Below are positions 57,106 through 64,000 of a stretch of 64,000 bases of DNA, piece after piece. The position numbers and the translations under genes are program-made. How positions within the stretch are numbered: the first letter of the stretch is position 1; every line of letters begins with the position of its first letter. Source of the DNA: Pseudomonas peli (GTDB lineage: Bacteria > Pseudomonadota > Gammaproteobacteria > Pseudomonadales > Pseudomonadaceae); contig NZ_FMTL01000005.1 of the NCBI RefSeq assembly GCF_900099645.1, positions 62,001 through 126,000 of the forward strand. The letters are read 5' to 3'. Under the pieces are notes generated by a model. It saw nothing but the letters and a program-made list of their open reading frames with translations. It did no database searches and was not told the DNA's origin.

Positions 57106-59816
57106 TGATCAAGAAGACTCAGTTCACGCGCGCGGCGGATGGCTTGTGTGCGGTTACGCACCTTGAGCTTTTCGTAAATGTTGTGCAGGTGCCATTTGAC
57201 TGTGCCGAGAGCTAATGAAAGTTGCTGGCCGATCTCGTCATTCGACATGCCCTGAGCCGCCAGGCAGACCACCTCACGCTCGCGCTCGGTCAGCCCCTCT
57301 TCGAGTACTTCCTGCGATTGCCGCGCACTGTTGCCCGGCCAGATAGCCAGCAAACCACGGATAAACCCCTGTAGCGCTGGCTGGCGTTCGGCGGCTTCCA
57401 GCTGCTGCAGCAACAAGCGAATAGCTTCGCCCTCCTCGACAAACAAGCTACGCACCCCTTCGCGCTCGGCACCAATCAAACATTGCACCAGCAAACTTTG
57501 CGCACGCTCCTGGTAACCCAAACGCTGATAACTCAGCGCCGCCAGCAAATCGAGTCGCAAGCGATGCAAGCCGTGCCAGTTATCCAACAACATGCCGCGC
57601 AGCTGAGTGATTTCATGCAGCGCTTCGCTGTAATGGCCGCGCGCCTGCTGCAGGCGAATGCGGGTCAGCCCGCGCACCCACAGCACGGGGTTAAAACGCA
57701 TGTGCTGGTAATGATCTGCAAGCTTGCTCCAGTCCACCGTTTTGAGGCGTTGCTCGGCGCGCTTGAGGCGGTCCGCTGCAGGCTCCTGAAGAATCTGCAC
57801 CACCTCATCGGCAACCGCTTGGGCATAGAAACGCCAGGACTGGTTGCGCGCGGCCAGGTTCTGCATCAGCACCAGGCTGGCATAGGCCTCCTTGGGGTTA
57901 TCCTGCATGCGCTGCACATGGGCCATGCACAACATGCCCTGGGCATATAGATCGATCGGATTGATCACATCAACCGTGGCCAGCGCCCAGCGCAGGCGCT
58001 CCTCAATACCGTCCAGGCGTCCTTGGTTGTAGGCAATCAGGGCTTCGGTGATGGTCGGCAGCGCCAATGCCCGCGATCGATCGGAAAACCAGGGTATTAC
58101 CCGCGCGCGCAACTGGGCGAACAGCAGCTCGGCCTGACGGATCTGCCCCTGCTCCAGACTCAGCAGCACCTCGACGTTGGCCAACTGCATATCCAGATAG
58201 CGCCCTTCGAGGAAGTGATTGCGCTGCTGCGCCAGAGCCAGCAAACGTTTGGCCTGGTCCGGCTGGCCGATCATCACATTGGCCAGCGCACCGACGATCA
58301 GCATCGCCACTTCAAGAAAGGCGGTGTGCTGGCCCAGCTGCACTTCAACCCGCCGCGCCAGGGCAATACAGGTCTGCAAGTCATCCTTCTGCAAGGCGAT
58401 AACCGACTTGATCGCCAGGGTTGCCAACAACTTGTCGCTCAGCGGCGCGCCCTGCTTGGCTTCCGTCCAACGCTCCAGCAGCTCATCGAGCATGCGGTTG
58501 GCTTCCACCAGCCCCAGCTCGGCGGCACGGGTCCAGACATCGGCGAGTACCAGCACGGGAAAGCGCTCGGCAATCTCATCCGGTACGTGCTGACGCCATT
58601 TGTAGATCAGGTTGAGCTGGCCGCGGTTGATCAACTCCAGGCCGCAACCATCGACCAACGCCGCGAGCATTTCCGGGTCTTCGGCGAGGCACGCATGCTC
58701 AATGGCCAGGTTCTGCATATGGTGGTTGGTGAACCACAGGCTGGCGTTGAAATGCAGCTGCTTGAAACGCTCCGGGTCGCGCTCTTTCAGGCGGCTGCGC
58801 AGGAATTCGGCAAACAGATTATGAAAGCGATACCACTGCCTTTCGCGGTCCAGCGGTAGGAGGAACAGCTGCATGGCCTCCAGTTCTTCCAGCAACTGCT
58901 GGCCGTCATGCCGCCCGGTCAGGGCATTAGCCAGGTCACCACTAAGCTGCTGCGCCACACCCAGAGCCAGCAGGAGTTCCTGTTTGTCGGCGGGCAACTG
59001 CTCGAACACGCTGCGCAGCAGGTACGCACCCACAGCGACCTGATCCGTGCCCATGTCGGCAATCTGTGCAGCGGCCTGGGGTTGATGACGCAGCCAGAGG
59101 CTGGCCAAGTGCACGCCCACCATCCAACCTTCGGTCTGGCTGTAAAGCGCCGAAAACGCCACGGCATCCAGCTGCAAACCGCAGCGCTGCAAGTAATCGC
59201 GGGTTTCCGCCTTGCTCAAGCGCAGTTCCTGCTCACCGATCTCCACCAGCAAATCCTTGGCGCGCAGGGTGGCCAGGTTAAGTGCCGGCTGCGAGCGGCT
59301 ACCGATGGCCAGAGTAAAACTTTCAGGGGCAAATTTGATCAGGCGATTAAGTGCGTTTAGCAACTCGGTGTCCTGAATCAGGTGCAGATCATCGAGCACC
59401 AGCAGCAGCGGGGTTTCCAGCTGCGCCAGGTCCACCAGCAGACTTTCCATCACCGCAGATACCGGAACACGCACGGTGTTCTGCAGGTAAGCCAAAGCTT
59501 CTGCACCAAAGCCTGGTAACAGACACGAAAGCGCTTCGATCAGCTGCAGCAGAAAACGAGAAGGCTCATCGTCACCAGGGCCAAGCGACAACCAGGCAAC
59601 AGCCTGACCGCTGTGTGCCCGCGCCTGGGCTAACGCAACCAGTGCGCTGGTTTTACCGAAGCCAGCCGGGGCAGCCAATAGCAGCACACGCGCATGGGGA
59701 TTGCCAGACAGCGCCGATTCCAGCTGCGGCCTGACCAGATAATCAGCAGACGCCTGAGGTGGCATCAGCTTGGCACGCAAGAGGCTCCCAGCGGCAGGAT
59801 CCATTACTTCATCCAT
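57102..59816 (-). CDS. MalT-like STAND ATPase, LuxR-type regulator (first of a pair)
   Basis: A 904-residue protein built like the next gene: Walker A APAGFGKTS (49-57), Walker B LLLVLDDLHLI, helical repeats in the centre and a C-terminal LuxR HTH with GMSNDEIGQQLSLALGTVKW. The two clearly arose by duplication but have diverged throughout. The start at 59816 has a weak AAGG; an ATG four codons later is also possible. The pair is likely translationally coupled. Ligand unknown. Confidence 0.9.
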   Translation of the reverse strand: MDEVMDPAAGSLLRAKLMPPQASADYLVRPQLESALSGNPHARVLLLAAPAGFGKTSALVALAQARAHSGQAVAWLSLGPGDDEPSRFLLQLIEALSCLLPGFGAEALAYLQNTVRVPVSAVMESLLVDLAQLETPLLLVLDDLHLIQDTELLNALNRLIKFAPESFTLAIGSRSQPALNLATLRAKDLLVEIGEQELRLSKAETRDYLQRCGLQLDAVAFSALYSQTEGWMVGVHLASLWLRHQPQAAAQIADMGTDQVAVGAYLLRSVFEQLPADKQELLLALGVAQQLSGDLANALTGRHDGQQLLEELEAMQLFLLPLDRERQWYRFHNLFAEFLRSRLKERDPERFKQLHFNASLWFTNHHMQNLAIEHACLAEDPEMLAALVDGCGLELINRGQLNLIYKWRQHVPDEIAERFPVLVLADVWTRAAELGLVEANRMLDELLERWTEAKQGAPLSDKLLATLAIKSVIALQKDDLQTCIALARRVEVQLGQHTAFLEVAMLIVGALANVMIGQPDQAKRLLALAQQRNHFLEGRYLDMQLANVEVLLSLEQGQIRQAELLFAQLRARVIPWFSDRSRALALPTITEALIAYNQGRLDGIEERLRWALATVDVINPIDLYAQGMLCMAHVQRMQDNPKEAYASLVLMQNLAARNQSWRFYAQAVADEVVQILQEPAADRLKRAEQRLKTVDWSKLADHYQHMRFNPVLWVRGLTRIRLQQARGHYSEALHEITQLRGMLLDNWHGLHRLRLDLLAALSYQRLGYQERAQSLLVQCLIGAEREGVRSLFVEEGEAIRLLLQQLEAAERQPALQGFIRGLLAIWPGNSARQSQEVLEEGLTEREREVVCLAAQGMSNDEIGQQLSLALGTVKWHLHNIYEKLKVRNRTQAIRRARELSLLDQ

Positions 59817-59979
59817 GGCCTTGATCCCGTAGTAATTATTGTTTTATGAGTCACATCGAACATCCGGGGACAGTTCCATACTAATGAGCACAAGCATCCC
59901 GAGTAAACCCACGCGCAAGCTCTAGGATGAATGTTGGCGACGTTCTACAATCGGCGTCCGCGCACCTTGAAAGTGTCAT

Positions 59980-61329
59980 ATGCCTACTTGCCTTGTACAG
60001 GCTCTGCCCTACCTCGCAGACCCTTCGCGTTACTTCAGCAGCGTCATGCATGCACCCGGTGCCGTCTTACTGGATGCCGGACGCCCAACCGCGCAGCGTG
60101 GACGCTATGACCTTATCAGCGCCTGGCCATTGGCAGAGCTGGCACCAGCACCTGACGAAACGGCCAACGCTTTCCTGCAACGCCTACGCCAGAGCCTTGC
60201 CAGTCTCGGCGAGTGCCAAGCACCGGCAGATAATCCGCTTCCGTTCGTCGGCGGATTGATTGGATACCTGAGTTACGACTTCGGCCGCAGACTTGAACAG
60301 CTGCCGGCCCAGGCTCTCGATGACCTCAATCTGGCCGATGCCCGTTTTGGCCTCTACGCCTGGGCCCTGATAACCGATCACCAACAACAGCGCAGCCAGC
60401 TGATGTTTCACCCAAGCTTGGACACGGCCGAACGCCAACGTCTGAGTGAGCTATTCGCAACATCGACAACGCCCGAGCCGCAACCTTTCAGGCTGTTGGA
60501 GCATTTTCAGTCGGATATCAGCGAAGCCGAGTACCTGCAATGTTTTGCGCGGATTCAGGCCTATATTCAGGCCGGTGACTGTTATCAAGTGAATTATGCG
60601 CAACGCTTCCGCGCGGGCTATCAAGGCTCGCCGTGGACCGCCTACCAAGCCTTGCGCGCCGCCTGCCCGACACCCTTCTCGGGTTATCAGACGTTGCCAG
60701 ACGGCGGCGCCATCATCAGCCTGTCGCCTGAACGCTTTCTGCGCATCAGCGAAGGCCAGGTGGAAACGCGACCGATCAAAGGCACCCGTCCTCGCCATAC
60801 CGATGCAGAGCGGGATAAAGCGCAGGCCGACGCCCTGCTGGGCAGTAGTAAGGACCGGGCGGAAAACCTAATGATTGTCGACTTGCTGCGTAATGACCTG
60901 GGCCGCAGCTGCACCGTCGGCTCGGTGCGGGTACCTGAACTCTTCGCTCTGGAAAGCTACCCCAATGTGCATCACTTGGTCAGCGCCGTGACCGGCGAGC
61001 TGGCAGCGGATAAAGATGCCCTGGACTTGATCGCCGGCAGTTTCCCCGGCGGCTCGATTACTGGCGCGCCAAAGATCCGTGCTATGCAGATCATCGATGA
61101 ACTGGAGCACACTCGCCGCGCCCTGTATTGCGGCTCGCTGCTGTATCTGGATGTCCGCGGCGAAATGGATAGCTCAATCGCCATTCGCAGCCTGCTGGCC
61201 AAGGACGGACAGATCAGCTGCTGGGGTGGCGGTGGCATCGTCGCCGACTCAAACGGCCAGGCCGAATACCAGGAATCGATTACCAAGGTCAGAGTGCTGC
61301 TGGAGACACTAGAGCAGTTCTGCGACTGA
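59980..61329 (+). CDS. pabB: Aminodeoxychorismate synthase component I
   Basis: A 449-residue chorismate-using enzyme that makes 4-amino-4-deoxychorismate for folate synthesis. PIKGT (TRPIKGTRPR) holds the lysine typical of PabB; SLSPERFL and the late SFPGGSITGAPKIRAM and CWGGGGIVADS motifs are present. The glutaminase partner is not adjacent. It is a single gene, divergent from the MalT-like pair, followed by a two-hairpin repeat and a terminator. Confidence 0.95.
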   Translation: MPTCLVQALPYLADPSRYFSSVMHAPGAVLLDAGRPTAQRGRYDLISAWPLAELAPAPDETANAFLQRLRQSLASLGECQAPADNPLPFVGGLIGYLSYDFGRRLEQLPAQALDDLNLADARFGLYAWALITDHQQQRSQLMFHPSLDTAERQRLSELFATSTTPEPQPFRLLEHFQSDISEAEYLQCFARIQAYIQAGDCYQVNYAQRFRAGYQGSPWTAYQALRAACPTPFSGYQTLPDGGAIISLSPERFLRISEGQVETRPIKGTRPRHTDAERDKAQADALLGSSKDRAENLMIVDLLRNDLGRSCTVGSVRVPELFALESYPNVHHLVSAVTGELAADKDALDLIAGSFPGGSITGAPKIRAMQIIDELEHTRRALYCGSLLYLDVRGEMDSSIAIRSLLAKDGQISCWGGGGIVADSNGQAEYQESITKVRVLLETLEQFCD

Positions 61330-61345
61330 ACTGGACGGCAGGCAC

Positions 61346-61417
61346 AAAAACTTCCGGGAGAAGTTTTTGACATCGCCCAGCGACGACCCGAAAGGGGGCC
61401 GCCATGGATGGCAGGCC
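61346..61417 (+). repeat. Two-hairpin intergenic element, copy 3
   Basis: Hairpin 1 AAAAACTTC-cggga-GAAGTTTTT (61346-61368), linker GACATCGCC…GACGACCCGAAAGGG, hairpin 2 GGCCGCCA-tgga-TGGCAGGCC (61397-61417). It is in the 3' region of pabB. Hairpin 1 differs from copies 1 and 2 at two paired positions on both strands. Confidence 0.75.
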
Positions 61418-61421
61418 ACAA

Positions 61422-61445
61422 AAAAGCCCGCAAATGCGGGCTTTT
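61422..61445. terminator. Bidirectional intrinsic terminator (pabB / thrH)
   Basis: AAAAGCCCGC-aaat-GCGGGCTTTT between convergent genes. Confidence 0.9.
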
Positions 61446-61459
61446 CAATAGAGAGCTGA

Positions 61460-62077
61460 TTACAGGCTCAGCTCGCGATTGGACGCCTTGATGAACTCAC
61501 GCTTGAGGTCTTCATAGGTGTGTACTGCAGGGAACTGCGGGAATTCGCGAATCACGTTGTCCGGCGCATGGAACAGGATACCTGCGTGGGCTTCACTAAG
61601 CATGGTGGTGTCGTTATACGAGTCACCCGCCGCGATCACGCGATAGTAGAGGCTCTTGAAGGCGAGGACCGACTGACGCTTGGGGTCCTTCTGGCGCAGT
61701 TGGTAATCCACTACCCGATCCGTTTCATCGGTGATCAGCTTGTGGCACAGCAGAGTCGGGAAACCCAGCTGACGCATCAGGGGCTGGGAAAACTCGTAGA
61801 AGGTGTCCGAGAGAATCACCACCTGAAAGCGTTCACGCAACCAGTCGACAAACTCCACCGCGCCATCCAGAGGCTTTAGTGTGGCGATCACCTCTTGAAT
61901 GTCAGACAGCTTCAAGCCATGTTCGTCCAAGATGCGCAGGCGCTGCTTCATCAGCACGTCATAGTCCGGAATATCCCGGGTGGTCGCCTTCAGCGATTCG
62001 ATGCCAGTTTTTTCCGCGAAGGCGATCCAGATTTCCGGGACCAACACGCCTTCCAGGTCGAGACACGCGATTTCCAC
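61460..62077 (-). CDS. thrH: Phosphoserine phosphatase / homoserine phosphotransferase ThrH
   Basis: A 205-residue HAD-family enzyme. The first motif is CLDLEGVLVPE; the second is ILSDTF; the third includes AAGDSYNDTTML. Glu in place of the second Asp of motif I (DLEG) is typical of the PSP/ThrH branch. It dephosphorylates phosphoserine and can move phosphate to homoserine. It has no signal peptide and is divergent from cysH. Confidence 0.94.
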   Translation of the reverse strand: MEIACLDLEGVLVPEIWIAFAEKTGIESLKATTRDIPDYDVLMKQRLRILDEHGLKLSDIQEVIATLKPLDGAVEFVDWLRERFQVVILSDTFYEFSQPLMRQLGFPTLLCHKLITDETDRVVDYQLRQKDPKRQSVLAFKSLYYRVIAAGDSYNDTTMLSEAHAGILFHAPDNVIREFPQFPAVHTYEDLKREFIKASNRELSL

Positions 62078-62266
62078 AGGACACTCCTAGCTTGGATTTA
62101 TTTGAGAAGGCGGCACTCTAGCCGCTCCCCTAAAGCTCTGCAACGCAGAGCTTTATACCCAAATAAAAGGTCTACTACGGCACTTGGTTATTTAGTCGTA
62201 TAACCAGCTTTTGCTACCATCGCCAAACAAAGACGCGCGACGTCACCATAACTAGGAATTCAGCCG

Positions 62267-63001
62267 ATGAGCCAACCCTTCGATGCAGCCGAGCTGGCGG
62301 CGAGCTACGCCAATAAGTCGCCTCAAGACATTCTCAAACTCGCCTTTGAACACTTTGGCGATGAACTCTGGCTGTCTTTCAGCGGTGCAGAAGATGTGGT
62401 GCTGGTCGACATGGCCTGGAAACTCAACAAGAACGTAAAAGTCTTCAGCCTCGACACCGGCCGCCTGCATCCGGAGACTTACCGTTTTATCGATCAGGTG
62501 CGCGAGCACTACAACATCAGCATCGACATACTCTCGCCGGAGGCCGCCGCGCTGGAGCCTTTCGTCAAGGAAAAGGGCCTTTTCAGCTTCTATAAGGACG
62601 GCCATGGTGAATGCTGCGGCATCCGCAAAACTGCCCCGCTACGCCGCAAGCTTGCCACGGTAAAAGCCTGGGCCACAGGTCAGCGCCGTGACCAGAGCCC
62701 CGGCACGCGCAGCCAGGTTGCTGTAGTGGAAATTGACGGTGCCTTTTCTACAGCAGATAACACCCTATTCAAGTTCAACCCGTTGGCGCAGATGAGCAGC
62801 GAAGACATCTGGGCCTATATCCGCATGCTCGAACTGCCCTACAACAGCCTGCACGAACGCGGCTTTATCAGCATCGGTTGCGAGCCTTGCACGCGCCCGG
62901 TGCTGCCTAACCAGCATGAGCGCGAAGGCCGCTGGTGGTGGGAAGAAGCAACACAGAAAGAATGTGGCCTGCACGCTGGAAATCTAATCGCCAAAATCTG
63001 A
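62267..63001 (+). CDS. cysH: Assimilatory adenylylsulfate (APS) reductase
   Basis: A 244-residue enzyme reducing APS to sulfite with thioredoxin. Two Cys pairs bind the [4Fe-4S] cluster: Cys116-Cys117 in ECCGIRK and Cys205/Cys208 in GCEPC. The catalytic Cys233 is in KECGLH. These pairs mark it as APS rather than PAPS reductase. AGGAA precedes the ATG. Sirohaem made through CobA serves the next step, sulfite reductase, which is not in the window. Confidence 0.95.
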   Translation: MSQPFDAAELAASYANKSPQDILKLAFEHFGDELWLSFSGAEDVVLVDMAWKLNKNVKVFSLDTGRLHPETYRFIDQVREHYNISIDILSPEAAALEPFVKEKGLFSFYKDGHGECCGIRKTAPLRRKLATVKAWATGQRRDQSPGTRSQVAVVEIDGAFSTADNTLFKFNPLAQMSSEDIWAYIRMLELPYNSLHERGFISIGCEPCTRPVLPNQHEREGRWWWEEATQKECGLHAGNLIAKI

Positions 63002-63024
63002 TTGCAAAGACGAAAGACAGATAT

Positions 63025-63053
63025 AAAAAAGGCCAGTCAATGACTGGCCTTTT
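63025..63053. terminator. Bidirectional intrinsic terminator (cysH / GNAT gene)
   Basis: AAAAAAGGCCAGTCA-a-TGACTGGCCTTTT between convergent genes. Confidence 0.9.
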
Positions 63054-63067
63054 CGTGTGCGTATTAA

Positions 63068-63349
63068 TCAGCTTTTATCCGCATGACGCTGGCGGCGAAC
63101 CATGTAACGTTCGACGTAGGAACATGAAGGAATCACCGTATACCCCAGCAGCTCGGCATACTGCAGCGCATGCTCGGTCAACGCAGCCGCGATCCCGCGC
63201 CCACGTAACGAATTGGGCACAAAGGTGCGATAGATATCCAGGGTTTGCTTCCCAAGGTCCATATAAGCCAGGTATGCCCGATCACCATCCACTGTGGTCT
63301 CGAATTGATGGCCTGCCAGGTCATGGTGAATGGACAACGCCTCGCTCAT
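63068..63349 (-). CDS. Small GNAT-type N-acetyltransferase-like protein
   Basis: A 93-residue protein of the short YjdJ/GCN5-like family. The acetyl-CoA pyrophosphate loop reads RGRGIAAALTEHAL, followed by YTVIPSCSYVERYM. GAGGAG precedes the ATG. Such minimal acetyltransferases have unknown substrates. It is convergent with cysH and stands alone. Confidence 0.88.
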   Translation of the reverse strand: MSEALSIHHDLAGHQFETTVDGDRAYLAYMDLGKQTLDIYRTFVPNSLRGRGIAAALTEHALQYAELLGYTVIPSCSYVERYMVRRQRHADKS

Positions 63350-63812
63350 TGCAACTCCTCTGTTAAAACGCGCAACCCGCTTTCGCCCCTACAGTCATGT
63401 GGTGCAGCATCTGCACCAATTAAGTTGTAGGCAATACTCACGAGCTTATCAGGCAAAAACCTGCGAGGTCACGTGAATCAATAACTTAGATCGCACCTCG
63501 CGTCATTTCGGCACACAAGCAATCCGAACGATGTCTATGTCGGCGTCGGCAACGTTTGTAGACACGGCATCCTTCGGATGATTCATCATCAGATAACTTA
63601 CGGCATCATCTCCAAGCCCCTAGAGTGATCAACGCGACTGTAGCCTGACCTCAGTGCTTCCCGTATGACTGCAAGAGGCCTCGGAACTGATTGTTTTTTA
63701 ACCAAAACATGTCAAATAAGTGGCCAGCTATGCATAAAGCAGAAAAAAACTCTGGCGGCTTGCCTTGCCTCCGTTTACTTACTACAAGTTACAGGTAGTA
63801 TGTACGCCGGCT
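63350..63812. other. Long intergenic region upstream of oprI
   Basis: This 463-bp stretch, part of a 521-bp gap before oprI, holds no open frame I can support. Its last 150 bp turn AT-rich (for example 63690-63740, with runs of A and T), as expected for a strong promoter. No single -35/-10 pair stood out. No tRNA or small RNA was recognised. Confidence 0.5.
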
Positions 63813-63834
63813 AATTTCCTACCATTAGGAAATT
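63813..63834 (+). other. Perfect 9-bp hairpin in the oprI 5' UTR
   Basis: AATTTCCTA-ccat-TAGGAAATT ends 36 nt before the oprI ATG. It could shield the 5' end of a very abundant message from decay. There is no T run, so it is not a terminator. Confidence 0.6.
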
Positions 63835-63870
63835 GCTTTTATGGAAAAACTCCACCTCAAGGGGAACACG

Positions 63871-64000
63871 ATGAACAACGTTCTGAAATTCTCTGCTCTG
63901 GCATTGGCCGCAGTTCTGGCTACCGGTTGCAGCAGCATGTCCAAAGAAACTGAAGCTCGTCTGACTGCAACTGAAGATGCAGCCGCTCGCGCTCAAGCCC
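63871..64000 (+). CDS. oprI: Major outer-membrane lipoprotein OprI (cut by window edge)
   Basis: The first 43 residues are visible: signal peptide FSALALAAVLATGC with lipid-modified Cys20, then SSMSKETEARLTATEDAAAR, the start of the coiled-coil of the Lpp/OprI family. AAGGGGAA precedes the ATG. OprI is the most abundant lipoprotein in pseudomonads and links or supports the outer membrane. The gene runs past the window end. Confidence 0.93.
   Translation, partial: MNNVLKFSALALAAVLATGCSSMSKETEARLTATEDAAARAQA

Noticed and set aside
1..64000. CRISPR arrays, tRNA/rRNA genes, IS elements, prophage or integrase
   Set aside because: No regular direct repeats with spacers, no cloverleaf-type sequence, and no transposase or integrase coding sequence was seen. 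Palindromic intergenic repeats are the only mobile-looking DNA.

Overview
The window looks like the chromosome of a Pseudomonas (Gammaproteobacteria). The basis is OprF, OprI, the sigX-cmpX-cfrX-cmaX block, the NasS/NasT nitrate sensor pair, several sigma-54 promoters, GC-rich codon use and very short intergenic gaps. From memory, the gene order follows P. aeruginosa from the cysS/glnS area through acnB, nasST, cobA, oprF, sigX, ppsA and ppsR to pabB, thrH and cysH. The differences are insertions (alaC, nrtABC and neighbours; the prp cluster) and one apparent loss (nirB-nirD-nasC).

Layout. 1-2.5 kb: a truncated ABC transporter operon diverges from its likely AcoR-type sigma-54 activator. 2.7-11.9 kb: housekeeping genes (a polysaccharide deacetylase, cysS, glnS, ppiB, lpxH, an SPFH protein, miaE, an Anr-type universal stress protein, a DUF1289 protein). 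12-15 kb: acnB behind a long structured leader. 15.4-29.6 kb: a nitrate assimilation region with nasS-nasT, alaC, an ABC nitrate transporter, an MFS nitrate porter, a PP2C-kinase fusion and cobA. Four sigma-54 promoters here are each followed by an ANTAR-type RNA leader with an intrinsic terminator. The fourth leader stands where nirB would be expected, but only cobA follows. 29.7-38.8 kb: oprF, sigX, cmpX, cfrX, cmaX, rraA, a hydrolase, ppsA and divergent ppsR. 38.9-45.7 kb: the 2-methylcitrate cluster (prpF, acnD, prpC, prpB and a GntR regulator). 45.9-49 kb: a three-gene set of retropepsin-like protein, 7TM transglutaminase-like protein and ATP-grasp ligase. 49-59.8 kb: seven genes on the minus strand, namely two MalT-like regulators, a small secreted DUF6160-like protein, a C39-type peptidase, a beta-barrel with a helical N-terminus, a FadL-type porin and a MalM-like repeat protein. 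60-64 kb: pabB, thrH, cysH, a small GNAT and the start of oprI.

How the parts work together. Nitrate signalling is the dominant theme. NasS senses nitrate and holds NasT, and freed NasT should prevent termination in the leaders, so the sensor operon, both transporters and the cobA region would form one RNA-controlled regulon. The most promising undescribed system is the 49-54 kb operon. Its peptidase plus barrel resemble the FapD/FapF export parts of functional amyloid, but the substrate is a different small protein that carries a double-glycine-like motif.

Three copies of a two-hairpin intergenic element, with compensatory changes in its stems, lie at 28.7, 35.3 and 61.4 kb. A 121-bp palindromic element and two copies of a GGTGGAT-type palindrome also occur. 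No tRNA, rRNA, CRISPR array, IS element or prophage was recognised.
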